Shown here piece by piece: positions 37,730 through 45,431 of a DNA stretch of 64,000 bases. Origin of the DNA: Paenibacillus sp. BIHB 4019. GTDB taxonomy: Bacteria > Bacillota > Bacilli > Paenibacillales > Paenibacillaceae. The stretch is taken from NCBI RefSeq assembly GCF_002741035.1, contig NZ_CP016808.1:1832501-1896500 (forward strand). Reading direction: 5' to 3'. Every line of letters begins with the position of its first letter. The first letter of the stretch is position 1. The position numbers and the translations under genes were made by a program. The notes beneath the pieces were generated by a model. The model searched no databases and was not told the origin of the DNA. It was given only the letters and a program-made list of their open reading frames with translations.

Positions 37730-38740
37730 TCACCTCGTCTCTTGTAATTGCTGCGTTTTCGTTTCCACCGGCACAGCGTTATGCAGCACGGTTTCTACGA
37801 AGTATTTCGGCCGTTTCTTCGTTTCAATGTAAATTTTGCCGATATATTCGCCAATTAGTCCAATGCACAGCAGCTGAATGCCGCCTATGAACCAAATCGA
37901 AAGAATCATCGAGCTCCAGCCGGATACCGTGTTGCCCTGCAAATGCCTGACGAATACATAAAGGGCGAATACAAGACTCATGACCGACATAAAAAAGCCG
38001 ACAACCGACACCGCGCGGATAGGAGACACGCTGAACGAGGTAATGCCTTCCCATGCGAAGATAAGCATTTTTTTCAGTGGATATTTCGATTCCCCAGCGG
38101 TTCGCTCCAGACGATCATAATACACGCTGTCGGATTTGAAGCCAATGGTAGGAATAATGCCACGCAGGAATAAATTGACCTCCTGGTACTCCTCCAGTTT
38201 GTCAACGATCTTCCTGCTCATCATCCGGTAATCCGCATGATTATAAACGACATTTACACCAAGCTTAATCATTAATTTGTAGAAAAACTGCGCGCTGAAC
38301 TTTTTGAACATCGTATCGGTCGTCCGCTTGTTCCGCACGCCGTACACGACTTCATAGCCCTGCTTGTACTTCTCAATAAACTGGTCGATCACCGTAATAT
38401 CGTCCTGCAAATCGGCATCGATGGAAATAATGCAATCCGCATATTCCTTTGCTGTCAACAAGCCTGCCAGCAGTGCCCGCTGATGCCCGACGTTCCGGGA
38501 AAGCTTCAGCCCGCTCACAAAACGGTTGCTCCGGTGAAAGGAATCAATGAGCGACCACGTTTTATCGCGGCTTCCATCGTCAACAAGCAGCATTTTGCTG
38601 TGCTCGGATACCTTTCTTTCCTTCACCAGCCGTTCCAGCAGCAGGGACATTTGCCGCACCGTTTCCGGCAGCGCTTCTTCCTCGTTATAGCAGGGCATGA
38701 CGATCGATACAATAGGCAAATCGGACTCATCGCCTCTCAT
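37730..38740 (-). CDS. Polyprenyl-phosphate glycosyltransferase (GtrB/DPM1-like GT2)
   Basis: A 336-residue GT2: catalytic domain with VSIVMPCYNEEEALPETV, LLVDDGSRDKTW and ISIDADLQDD, then two C-terminal membrane segments (ISPIRAVSVVGFFMSVMSLVF and ILSIWFIGGIQLLCIGLIGEYIG-type). These enzymes charge undecaprenyl phosphate with a sugar. The start is the ATG with GAGGG 7 bases upstream; an upstream in-frame TTG has no binding site and lies at the predicted transcription start. It forms an operon with the PIG-V-like gene. Confidence 0.9.
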   Translation of the reverse strand: MRGDESDLPIVSIVMPCYNEEEALPETVRQMSLLLERLVKERKVSEHSKMLLVDDGSRDKTWSLIDSFHRSNRFVSGLKLSRNVGHQRALLAGLLTAKEYADCIISIDADLQDDITVIDQFIEKYKQGYEVVYGVRNKRTTDTMFKKFSAQFFYKLMIKLGVNVVYNHADYRMMSRKIVDKLEEYQEVNLFLRGIIPTIGFKSDSVYYDRLERTAGESKYPLKKMLIFAWEGITSFSVSPIRAVSVVGFFMSVMSLVFALYVFVRHLQGNTVSGWSSMILSIWFIGGIQLLCIGLIGEYIGKIYIETKKRPKYFVETVLHNAVPVETKTQQLQETR

Positions 38741-38773
38741 GACTTTTCCCTCGCTCTCTATGATGTTGTCCAT

Positions 38774-38813
38774 TTTCGACAATTAGTATAATAGCATACA
38801 TTGGTTAAAGCAA
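38774..38813 (-). promoter_or_regulatory. Promoter of the GtrB-like operon with a 0A-box-like site
   Basis: Minus strand TTGCTT, 17-bp spacer, TATACT. TTGTCGAAA at 38774–38782, spanning the expected start site, matches the Spo0A box core TGTCGAA. The −35 coincides with the edge of the first 97-bp repeat unit. Confidence 0.5.
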
Positions 38814-39198
38814 GGTGAAACGGATGCGGCATTCCTCTGGTGGCGCAGCGCGTTTCAGTCCGAGAAATATAGAGAATGGATGCATATTCATATCCTTTCC
38901 TATATTTCAAGGTGAAACGGCTGTCGCCTTCCTCTGGCGGCGCAGCGCGTTTCAGTCCGAGAAATATAGAGAATGGATGCATATTCATATCCTTTCCTAT
39001 ATTTCAAGGTGAAACGGCTGTCGCCTTCCTCTGGCAGCGCAGCGCGTTTCAGTCCGAGAAATATAGAGAATGGATGCATGATCATATCCTTTCCTATATT
39101 TCAAGGTGAAACGGCTGTCGCCTTCCTCTGGCGGCGCAGCGCGTTTCAGTCCGAGAAATATAGAGAATGGATGCATGATCATATCCCTTCCTATATTT
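38811..39198. repeat. Tandem array of four 97-bp units
   Basis: Four units start with CAAGGTGAAACGG at 38811, 38908, 39005 and 39102, exactly 97 bases apart and nearly identical. Each holds two hairpins: GAAACGGCTGTCGCC with GGCGGCGCAGCGCGTTTC, and GAAATATAG…CTATATTTC. The period is not a multiple of three and no gene is present; open frames across it are by-products of the repetition. The array separates the exopolysaccharide locus from argS. Confidence 0.95.
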
Positions 39199-39274
39199 TA
39201 AAGTAAAAAACCGCGCTCCACCTCTGGAATTATCTAGAATAACCTGTCTTCTAACCGTATTATGCACCATTTTC

Positions 39275-39299
39275 AAAAAAAAGCCCTTGCTGCAAGGGT
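39275..39299 (-). terminator. argS terminator
   Basis: Minus strand CCCTTG-CAG-CAAGGG followed by CTTTTTTTTG, 52 bases after the argS stop. Confidence 0.85.
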
Positions 39300-39350
39300 A
39301 GCTGTCTGCCACCGCTGCCGCAAAGGCTGATCTTTGTCTGCATGGGAATA

Positions 39351-41030
39351 TTACATTTGCTGAGGAGCCGAAACGCCCACGAGGCGGAGCGCATTCGCAA
39401 TGACGGTGCGAATAGCGCCAAGCAGCGCAAGGCGCGCCTGAGTCTGCGCCGCGTCTTCGGTAATGACGCGTTCTGCTCTGTAATAGCTGTGGAACTGGGA
39501 GGCCAGTTCATATACATAGCGAATGATGCGATGCGGCGCATATTGCTCCGCCGCCTCTGCCACTTCCTGCGGCAGCTCGCCGAGCTTGCGCAGCAGGTCG
39601 TATTCAGCCTCCGACGTTAGCTTGCTGAGGTCGATCTGCTCAAGCGGCAGCAGCGCGAGGCTCTGCTCCTGCGCCTGGCGGAAAATGCTGCAAATACGCG
39701 CATGCGCATATTGCACATAAAATACCGGATTCTCGTTGGATGTAGAAATCGCGAGATCCATATCAAAATCCAGATGCGAGTCCATGCTGCGCATCGTGAA
39801 GAAATAACGGATGGCGTCTACGCCTACCTCATCCATCAAATCCTGCATCGTAACCGCTTTGCCGGTACGCTTGGACATTTTCACCTTTTCGCCGTCCTGG
39901 AACAGGCTGACCATCTGGGCAATCAATACGACCAGCTTGCTTGGGTCGTTGCCTAGCGCCTCCATCGCCGCTTTAACGCGCGGAATGTAGCCGTGGTGGT
40001 CTGCGCCCCAAATGTTGATCATCCGGTCATAGCCGCGGCTGTACTTGTCCATATGGTACGCGATGTCCGGCGTCAAATACGTGTAGGAGCCGTCATTTTT
40101 GACGAGCACGCGGTTTTTATCGTCGCCGAAAGGCATCGTATCGAGCCAGGTTGCGCCCTCTTCCTCATAGACGTGGCCCTTCTCCTTAAGCGCCTCCAGC
40201 GCCTGTTCAACCTTGCCGTTCTTGTATAGCGATGTCTCGCTGTACCAGATGTCGAAGCCGACACGGAAGCGATTAAGATCATGCTTGATCTTGTCCAGCT
40301 CGCGCTCCAGGCCGAAGCTGCGGAAAAACTCCAAGCGCTCCTCTGTGCTCAAGCTCAGCAGGCGATCACCCTCCTGCTCAGCCAGCAGCTCTCCAAAGCC
40401 GACAATATCCGCGCCGTGGTAGCCATCCTCCGGCATCTCCGCTTCCTTGCCCAGCGCCTGCTGGTAGCGTGCTTCAATCGACTTCGCCAGGTTGTTCACC
40501 TGATTGCCGGCATCGTTAATATAATATTCGCGGGTCACTTCATAGCCCGCATATTCAAGCACATTGCACAGCGCATCGCCTACCGCTGCGCCGCGTGCAT
40601 GTCCAAGATGCAGGCTGCCCGTCGGATTCGCGCTGACGAATTCCATCTCCACGCGCTTGCCTGCGCCGATTTGCGTGCGTCCGTAGTTGTCTCCACCTGC
40701 GACAACCTCGCCAACAACGGCGTACAAGTAGCTTTTGTCCATACGGAAGTTAATGAAGCCTGGTCCGGCGATTTCAGCCGATTGAATCGATGCTTTCGCA
40801 TAATCGAGATTGGCGATAATCGTTTCGGCAATCATCCGCGGATTTTTTTTCGCCAGCTTGGTAAGCTGCATCGCTGCATTGGTCGCCAAGTCGCCATGCT
40901 CTTTATCCTTAGGCACCTCCAGCACGAATGCCGGCAGCTCCTCGCGCGCTGCGAGCCCGCCCGCTACTGCCGCGTCGGCAATAGCCGCTTTTACCTGCTC
41001 ATACAATTGCTCTAATACATTTCCACTCAT
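39351..41030 (-). CDS. argS: Arginyl-tRNA synthetase
   Basis: A 559-residue class I aminoacyl-tRNA synthetase. The N-terminal tRNA D-loop-binding region is followed by the HIGH motif in [21 protein letters not shown] and the [11 protein letters not shown] signature. The C-terminal DALR helical domain is present. It follows ywiB by 2 bp, the standard Firmicute pairing. Confidence 0.98.
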   Translation of the reverse strand: MSGNVLEQLYEQVKAAIADAAVAGGLAAREELPAFVLEVPKDKEHGDLATNAAMQLTKLAKKNPRMIAETIIANLDYAKASIQSAEIAGPGFINFRMDKSYLYAVVGEVVAGGDNYGRTQIGAGKRVEMEFVSANPTGSLHLGHARGAAVGDALCNVLEYAGYEVTREYYINDAGNQVNNLAKSIEARYQQALGKEAEMPEDGYHGADIVGFGELLAEQEGDRLLSLSTEERLEFFRSFGLERELDKIKHDLNRFRVGFDIWYSETSLYKNGKVEQALEALKEKGHVYEEEGATWLDTMPFGDDKNRVLVKNDGSYTYLTPDIAYHMDKYSRGYDRMINIWGADHHGYIPRVKAAMEALGNDPSKLVVLIAQMVSLFQDGEKVKMSKRTGKAVTMQDLMDEVGVDAIRYFFTMRSMDSHLDFDMDLAISTSNENPVFYVQYAHARICSIFRQAQEQSLALLPLEQIDLSKLTSEAEYDLLRKLGELPQEVAEAAEQYAPHRIIRYVYELASQFHSYYRAERVITEDAAQTQARLALLGAIRTVIANALRLVGVSAPQQM

Positions 41031-41032
41031 CG

Positions 41033-41479
41033 TTACTGTTCCCCCTGAATATACAGCCGAATATGAAATCGGCCAGATAAATGCTCGTCAATCCATAAAT
41101 CATATTTCCACTCTATTGAAAAAGGCGGCTCCGCCAGCTCTCCCGCAGCAGCGCCATCCGCATGAAGCACAAGCTGCTTCGTCTCCGTCTCCATTTGAAA
41201 ATTCATAAATGGAGACCGATAGCGTCCAGCCCGCTTGCCGCCCACAGCGAAAAGCTGCTCCGATTCTACCGCTCCCCTGCGCGTAATAAGCAGCTCGCCT
41301 TGGCGATAGCGAATAAGCGACCTGATTGGCTCTGCATTCGCTTCTCCCTCGATCGGCTCCTCATAGCGGATATAGAGCGAGCGATCCTTGCGAAACAGCT
41401 CCCCGCGATGCTCACCCACCTGAACAGCGCCATCCTGCCTGCTTTCCAGCTTAATGCTGACGTTCATTCTATCTGACAT
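41033..41479 (-). CDS. ywiB: YwiB-like beta-barrel protein (DUF1934)
   Basis: A 148-residue DUF1934 protein, calycin-like, with strands [15 protein letters not shown] and [20 protein letters not shown] and the ending IEWKYDLWI. There is no signal peptide. The role is unknown, but the gene lies just upstream of argS across many Bacillales. AGGAG lies 7 bases before the ATG. Confidence 0.88.
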   Translation of the reverse strand: MSDRMNVSIKLESRQDGAVQVGEHRGELFRKDRSLYIRYEEPIEGEANAEPIRSLIRYRQGELLITRRGAVESEQLFAVGGKRAGRYRSPFMNFQMETETKQLVLHADGAAAGELAEPPFSIEWKYDLWIDEHLSGRFHIRLYIQGEQ

Positions 41480-41560
41480 GCTCGTGCTCCTGTATCTTCA
41501 GTCTTGACGTATGCTTCTACTATATACACGTATCCTTTCAATTTCAACGATTACCGTTGA

Positions 41561-42079
41561 TTACTGCTCCTCTAGAAAAGGAACAATGCCGCGCCACGCT
41601 GCGATCCGATCTTCGAGATTTCGCATTTTCTGCGTCGGAATCGGGCTCGTGGATGGCATCTTGAGCAGCGCCAGCGAGTCAAACGCCGGATGCTCGCGAA
41701 AATATTTTCGAAACGTATCGTACGCCTTCGTTCCATTAAATGCAAAGCAGCGCAGCCCTGGATATTGCGCCAGCAGCGCAGGTAAATCATTCGGCTTCTC
41801 ATCTTTAATGTTCACATCAAGGCTGCCTTCGCGCTCACAGGATTCAATGACGTCGAACACCGCCAGCCGATGCTCCTGCAAAAAAACGAGCCGCTTCGCA
41901 TAATCCTCATCCGGCGCCCCGGCATCAAACAACCCATACACCATTCCCCAAAAATAGTTCCGCGGATGCCCGTAAAACTGCCGATGCTCCAGCGATTTCA
42001 CGCTCGGCGCCGTCCCCAGCACCAGCACGCGGGCCCGCTCGTCAATGACGGGAGGAAATGAATATACACGCTCTGTCAT
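41561..42079 (-). CDS. DNA-deoxyinosine (hypoxanthine) glycosylase, UDG superfamily family 6
   Basis: A 172-residue uracil-DNA-glycosylase-superfamily protein. Motif 1 is LVLGTAPSVKSLEHRQFYGHPRNYFWG, the pattern of hypoxanthine-DNA glycosylases (GT-P-SL then Y-H-P-N-FW), with the key Asn in PRNYFW. The motif 2 region is LLKMPSTSPI. It would remove deaminated adenine from DNA. It is 81 bp upstream of ywiB in the same direction. Confidence 0.85.
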   Translation of the reverse strand: MTERVYSFPPVIDERARVLVLGTAPSVKSLEHRQFYGHPRNYFWGMVYGLFDAGAPDEDYAKRLVFLQEHRLAVFDVIESCEREGSLDVNIKDEKPNDLPALLAQYPGLRCFAFNGTKAYDTFRKYFREHPAFDSLALLKMPSTSPIPTQKMRNLEDRIAAWRGIVPFLEEQ

Positions 42080-42164
42080 CGCTCTGTCACCCCCTGCCAG
42101 CTGTTTTAACTATTATGGCATTTTTGGCGGTAAATTTCTCGCGCACAAATTAACACATGCTAAT

Positions 42165-42194
42165 AAGAAGTACTACACAAAGTTAGTACTTCTT
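42165..42194. repeat. Perfect 10-bp inverted repeat
   Basis: AAGAAGTACT, 10-bp spacer, AGTACTTCTT. There is no T run on either side, so it is not a terminator. It lies 46 bases before the start of the small membrane protein gene and may be an operator. Confidence 0.6.
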
Positions 42195-42240
42195 CAATCC
42201 GCATTATTTTTCTAAAATAAAAGGACAAGGAGCTGATTAA

Positions 42241-42522
42241 ATGAGCACGGCGCACAGCAAGCTTACCTTAATAGCTGCATTAGCCGCATGCATGGCACTT
42301 TTAACCGTTTATTTTTTAATGACAAAGCAGCAGCTTTTCGGCTCACAGTGGCTTATTGGGTTTGCAAGCAGCCTGGCAGGCTCGATTCTAAGCTTTTGCG
42401 GACCGTTTCAGGCTAGAAAACAATCCCTTTGGCACGCAGCTGTCGCTTGGGTCAACTTCCTGCTGTTCGGCTGGTACATTTTTATGTTTTCACCGCTCGC
42501 CGTGCTTTTTTTCGGGCCTTAA
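42241..42522 (+). CDS. Small membrane protein, unknown
   Basis: A 93-residue protein with three hydrophobic segments (LIAALAACMALLTVYFLM; WLIGFASSLAGSILSF; VAWVNFLLFGWYIFMFSPLAVLFF). AAGGAG lies 9 bases before the ATG, which supports expression. I do not recognise the family. A perfect inverted repeat upstream may control it. Confidence 0.7.
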   Translation: MSTAHSKLTLIAALAACMALLTVYFLMTKQQLFGSQWLIGFASSLAGSILSFCGPFQARKQSLWHAAVAWVNFLLFGWYIFMFSPLAVLFFGP

Positions 42523-42576
42523 GCTGCGGCAAGCAAAGCCTCTTCGCTTCCCCCTCCGCTTACTACCTATCCTCAC

Positions 42577-43260
42577 TTACCCATGCATGAACAGCCCCGT
42601 CAGCCAAGGCAGCAGCGCCAGCGAGATAAAGGCGGTCGCGATCATCGCAATGCTCGCAATCGATCCCGGCACAAGCCCAAACTCAAACGCTTTATGAGCA
42701 CCAGCGCTATGTGCGCTGCTCCCCATGAGAACTCCTTTGGCGATATCGCTGCGAATGCGTGCCATTCGAATAACGAGCGGCCCAATAATCGTGCCAAGAA
42801 TGCCTGTAACCAGCACGAAAATAGCCGTCAAGGTAGAAATGCCGCCGATCATATCGCTAATAGCCAGCGCAATCGGCGTTGTCGTCGACCGCAGCAGCAG
42901 CGAGTCAATCAGGCTATCGCTCAGCTTCAGCGAACGGCTGAACAACAGCGCCGCCATCATGCCGACAACCCAGCCCGAGAGAACGCCCGCAATAATTTCA
43001 AGCGCATGCTTTTTCATAATAGCTGCATTCTTATACATAGGAACCGCCAAAGCAATCGTTGCCGGACCCACCATGCTGCTGAGCAAATGGCCGCCCTCAT
43101 TATAATTTTGATAAGGAATTTTCCCTAATGCCAGAATAAGAATGACGGCAATCGGTGTCACAAGCAGCGGAGACAGCAGCAGCACGGGCTTCAACCGGTG
43201 CAGCCGCTTCGCTCCCCAATAAATGCCTACTGTCAGCAAAATATAGATCAGCGCCATCAT
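42577..43260 (-). CDS. cidB: LrgB/CidB-family membrane protein
   Basis: A 227-residue LrgB-family protein with several membrane segments. The signature LLSSMVGPATIALAVPMY and the STTTPIALAISDMIGG region are clear, as is SSAHSAGAHKAFE. The start overlaps the cidA stop (ATGA), and a second ATG follows at once. With CidA it forms a holin/antiholin-like pair linked to overflow metabolism and lysis. Confidence 0.93.
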   Translation of the reverse strand: MMALIYILLTVGIYWGAKRLHRLKPVLLLSPLLVTPIAVILILALGKIPYQNYNEGGHLLSSMVGPATIALAVPMYKNAAIMKKHALEIIAGVLSGWVVGMMAALLFSRSLKLSDSLIDSLLLRSTTTPIALAISDMIGGISTLTAIFVLVTGILGTIIGPLVIRMARIRSDIAKGVLMGSSAHSAGAHKAFEFGLVPGSIASIAMIATAFISLALLPWLTGLFMHG

Positions 43261-43631
43261 CCTCTGCCCCGCTCTTTCCTGCCCGCCATGAATTGCGTCA
43301 TTACGCCAGCGCACACCATGACGAGAACAGAAGTCACCACAATAACGAGCAAAATTTGCACGCCGCTTCCCAGCAATAAATCTTTAAACTGCATCATGCC
43401 CGCAGCAGGAGGAATGAAAAACAGCAGCATTTCCGCCACCAGCCACTTCGAGCCCAGCTCGACCCATTCCACCTTAATCACTCTAAATTGCAGCAGCAGA
43501 AAGACGAGAATGAGTCCCAAAATGCTTCCCGGCACCTTCAAGTGCAGCCAAACCGATAATCCATTAAGCGTCCAAAACAGTGCTACAAAAAAGAGAACCT
43601 GGACGAGTCCAAGTGTTATTTTTCTTATCAT
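43257..43631 (-). CDS. cidA: CidA/LrgA holin-like protein
   Basis: A 124-residue membrane protein with about four hydrophobic segments. It contains the LrgA/CidA signature KVPGSILGLILVFLLLQF and the LLFFIPPAAGMMQ segment. The start is the ATG with GGAAGGGG 8 bases upstream; two earlier in-frame starts lack a site. The operon with cidB and the divergent LysR gene match the B. subtilis ywbHG–ywbI layout. Confidence 0.93.
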   Translation of the reverse strand: MIRKITLGLVQVLFFVALFWTLNGLSVWLHLKVPGSILGLILVFLLLQFRVIKVEWVELGSKWLVAEMLLFFIPPAAGMMQFKDLLLGSGVQILLVIVVTSVLVMVCAGVMTQFMAGRKERGRG

Positions 43632-43670
43632 GCGTATAGCCCCTTCCTTCATCCAGTGTATACCTGCGAA

Positions 43671-43706
43671 TTGACATAGGTAAAATGAATAATTAGAATG
43701 ATTCAT
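43671..43706 (+). promoter_or_regulatory. cidR promoter with overlapping inverted repeat
   Basis: TTGACA (43671), 17-bp spacer, TAGAAT (43694–43699). An inverted repeat ATGAAT-N10-ATTCAT at 43685–43706 covers the −10 and start site. This fits a LysR-type autoregulatory site in the divergent cidA–cidR spacer. Confidence 0.6.
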
Positions 43707-43744
43707 ATTGATATTATCTATGCCAGAAAAATAGGAGTGCCTGA

Positions 43745-44638
43745 ATGGACATTCGTCATTTGGAATATGTGCTGGAGGTCGTGCGCCATGAAAGCTTCAC
43801 GAAAGCAGCCGAGGCCCTGCATATTACGCAGCCTACCATTAGCAAAATGATTAAAAACCTGGAGGATGAGCTGCAAACTCCCCTATTCATTCGATCCGGC
43901 AAAAAAGTGCAGCTGACCGATGCAGGTCAAGCTATCGTGGCCCAGTCGCAGGATATTGTCCGCTTGTTCAAAACCTTGCAAAACGAGCTTAACGATGTAA
44001 CTGATTTTCGCAAAGGGCTGGTGCGCATTGGCCTCCCGCCGATGATCAGCTCGATTATGTTCCCTGAGATCGTCAGCCTGTTCGTGAAGCGCTATCCCGG
44101 CCTGACGATTCGGCTGATCGAAGAGGGCTCGCTGACCGTAGAGGCCGAAGTAGCTAGCGGCGCCATTGATGCCGGGATCGTCATGATGCCGGTGAGAAAT
44201 GACCAATTCGAGGTTTTTCCGGTTCAAAATGCAAGCCTTAGAGTCGTCATGCACCGCCAGCATCCTCTTGCAGAACGCAGCAGGCTGACGCTGCGCGAGC
44301 TTGAGCAGGAGGCGTTCATTATGTACCGCGAGGACTTCGCTCTGCATGCCCGCATCATAGACGAATGCGCGCGTCTCGGCTTTAAGCCCAAAATCATGCT
44401 CGAAAGCTCCCAGTGGGATTTTATTTGCGAAACGGTGGCGGTTGGACTCGGCATCGCTCTGCTGCCCGAAGCCATTTGCCAGAAACTCGATACGTCGCGC
44501 ATCCGCACGATTGCTATGGTAGATCCCGTCATTCCTTGGAATCTTGCGATGATCTGGCGTAGAGACGGGTATTTATCGTTTGCCGCCCAAGAATGGATAC
44601 GGTTTACGAAAGCTTATTTTGAATCGAAGAGGTCTTGA
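43745..44638 (+). CDS. cidR: LysR-family regulator of cidAB
   Basis: A 297-residue LysR-type regulator. The N-terminal winged helix has MDIRHLEYVLEVVRHESFTKAAEAL, HITQPTISKMIKNLEDEL and a C-terminal substrate-binding domain. It is divergent from cidAB, the usual place of CidR, and presumably senses a metabolite such as acetate or pyruvate. TAGGAG precedes the ATG. Confidence 0.92.
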   Translation: MDIRHLEYVLEVVRHESFTKAAEALHITQPTISKMIKNLEDELQTPLFIRSGKKVQLTDAGQAIVAQSQDIVRLFKTLQNELNDVTDFRKGLVRIGLPPMISSIMFPEIVSLFVKRYPGLTIRLIEEGSLTVEAEVASGAIDAGIVMMPVRNDQFEVFPVQNASLRVVMHRQHPLAERSRLTLRELEQEAFIMYREDFALHARIIDECARLGFKPKIMLESSQWDFICETVAVGLGIALLPEAICQKLDTSRIRTIAMVDPVIPWNLAMIWRRDGYLSFAAQEWIRFTKAYFESKRS

Positions 44639-44700
44639 TTTACCAATTTATTGAAAATTATTATGACCGCTTCTTCCATAAAGAAGGATTCACGCGATTT

Positions 44701-44728
44701 TTGTCGAATGCTATCTTTAAAATATAAG
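44701..44728 (+). promoter_or_regulatory. Promoter with 0A-box-like −35 upstream of the guanylate-kinase-like gene
   Basis: TTGTCG, 16-bp spacer, TATAAG. The −35 is part of TTTTTGTCGAA (44698–44708), a strong match to the Spo0A box. In B. subtilis, Spo0A-activated sigma-A promoters often have a box at this position. Confidence 0.45.
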
Positions 44729-44742
44729 ACATTTTAAGTGAA

Positions 44743-44778
44743 GAGCTTATAGATGAGCTTATAAATGGACTTATATTT
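44743..44778 (+). repeat. Three 12-bp tandem repeats in a 5' UTR
   Basis: GAGCTTATAGAT, GAGCTTATAAAT, GGACTTATATTT: three consecutive 12-bp units between the predicted promoter and the ribosome binding site of the guanylate-kinase-like gene. Confidence 0.7.
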
Positions 44779-44804
44779 CTACGCGATGAAGGAGGCGACA
44801 GGCT

Positions 44805-45356
44805 ATGGCTGGACCTTATATCTTCATTTTCACCGGTACTAGCGGATCTGGAAGAAAAACAATGGCTCACCGGATTGGCAAGGAACTTGGCATCAAGCAT
44901 GTCAGCTCTTACACAACACGCCCTCCACGAGATTCTGAGCCGCCTGACCGCGACTATCACTATATTGAGCAAGAACGATTTGACCGGATGAACGCAAGCG
45001 GCGATTTTATTGAAACGGCCGTTATCCATAAGCATCATTATGGAATCCGCACCCATGAGCTTACAGATTTGCTGAGCGAGGGCAAGCATGTGTATATGAT
45101 TCTCAACAGCGATGGCGCTTCACTGATCAAGAAGCTATACGGCGAGCAAGTCGTCCGCATTTTCCTGTACGTAGAGAAACGTACCGTCATTGAGCGGCTG
45201 GAGGCGAAGGGACTTCCTGCGGAGGTTATCAACAGCTACATGTCGATTTACACCGAAGAGGTCGTGTACCGCAAGCAATGTGAGCATGTGCTGGAAAATC
45301 TCGACCTGAATCGCACGATGATGAAAATTCGCGAAGCGATTCAATCGCATTTATAA
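44805..45356 (+). CDS. Guanylate-kinase-like protein
   Basis: A 183-residue GMP-kinase-fold protein. The P-loop is TGTSGSGRKT and the GMP-binding segment VSSYTTRPPRDSEPPDRDYHYI. It differs from housekeeping Gmk in the P-loop (GRKT rather than GKGT/GKST) and stands alone, not beside rpoZ. It may be a specialised paralogue or a nucleotide-binding regulator. GGAGG lies 9 bases before the ATG. The upstream region has a Spo0A-box-like site and 12-bp repeats. Confidence 0.83.
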   Translation: MAGPYIFIFTGTSGSGRKTMAHRIGKELGIKHVSSYTTRPPRDSEPPDRDYHYIEQERFDRMNASGDFIETAVIHKHHYGIRTHELTDLLSEGKHVYMILNSDGASLIKKLYGEQVVRIFLYVEKRTVIERLEAKGLPAEVINSYMSIYTEEVVYRKQCEHVLENLDLNRTMMKIREAIQSHL

Positions 45357-45360
45357 TTGC

Positions 45361-45408
45361 AAAAACGGGTACCGCTCTACTTTCAGAGCAGTACCCGTTA
45401 TTTATTTT
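45361..45408. terminator. Bidirectional terminator
   Basis: AACGGGTACCGCTCT pairs with AGAGCAGTACCCGTT, T-rich on both flanks. It separates the convergent guanylate-kinase-like and acyl-CoA-dehydrogenase-like genes. Confidence 0.85.
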
Positions 45409-45431
45409 GCTAAAAGCTGCTTCCTTCTCTA

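Noticed and set aside
38758..39312. Several open frames with repeated peptide sequence
   Set aside because: They arise from reading the 97-bp units; the period is not a multiple of three and no RBS is present.
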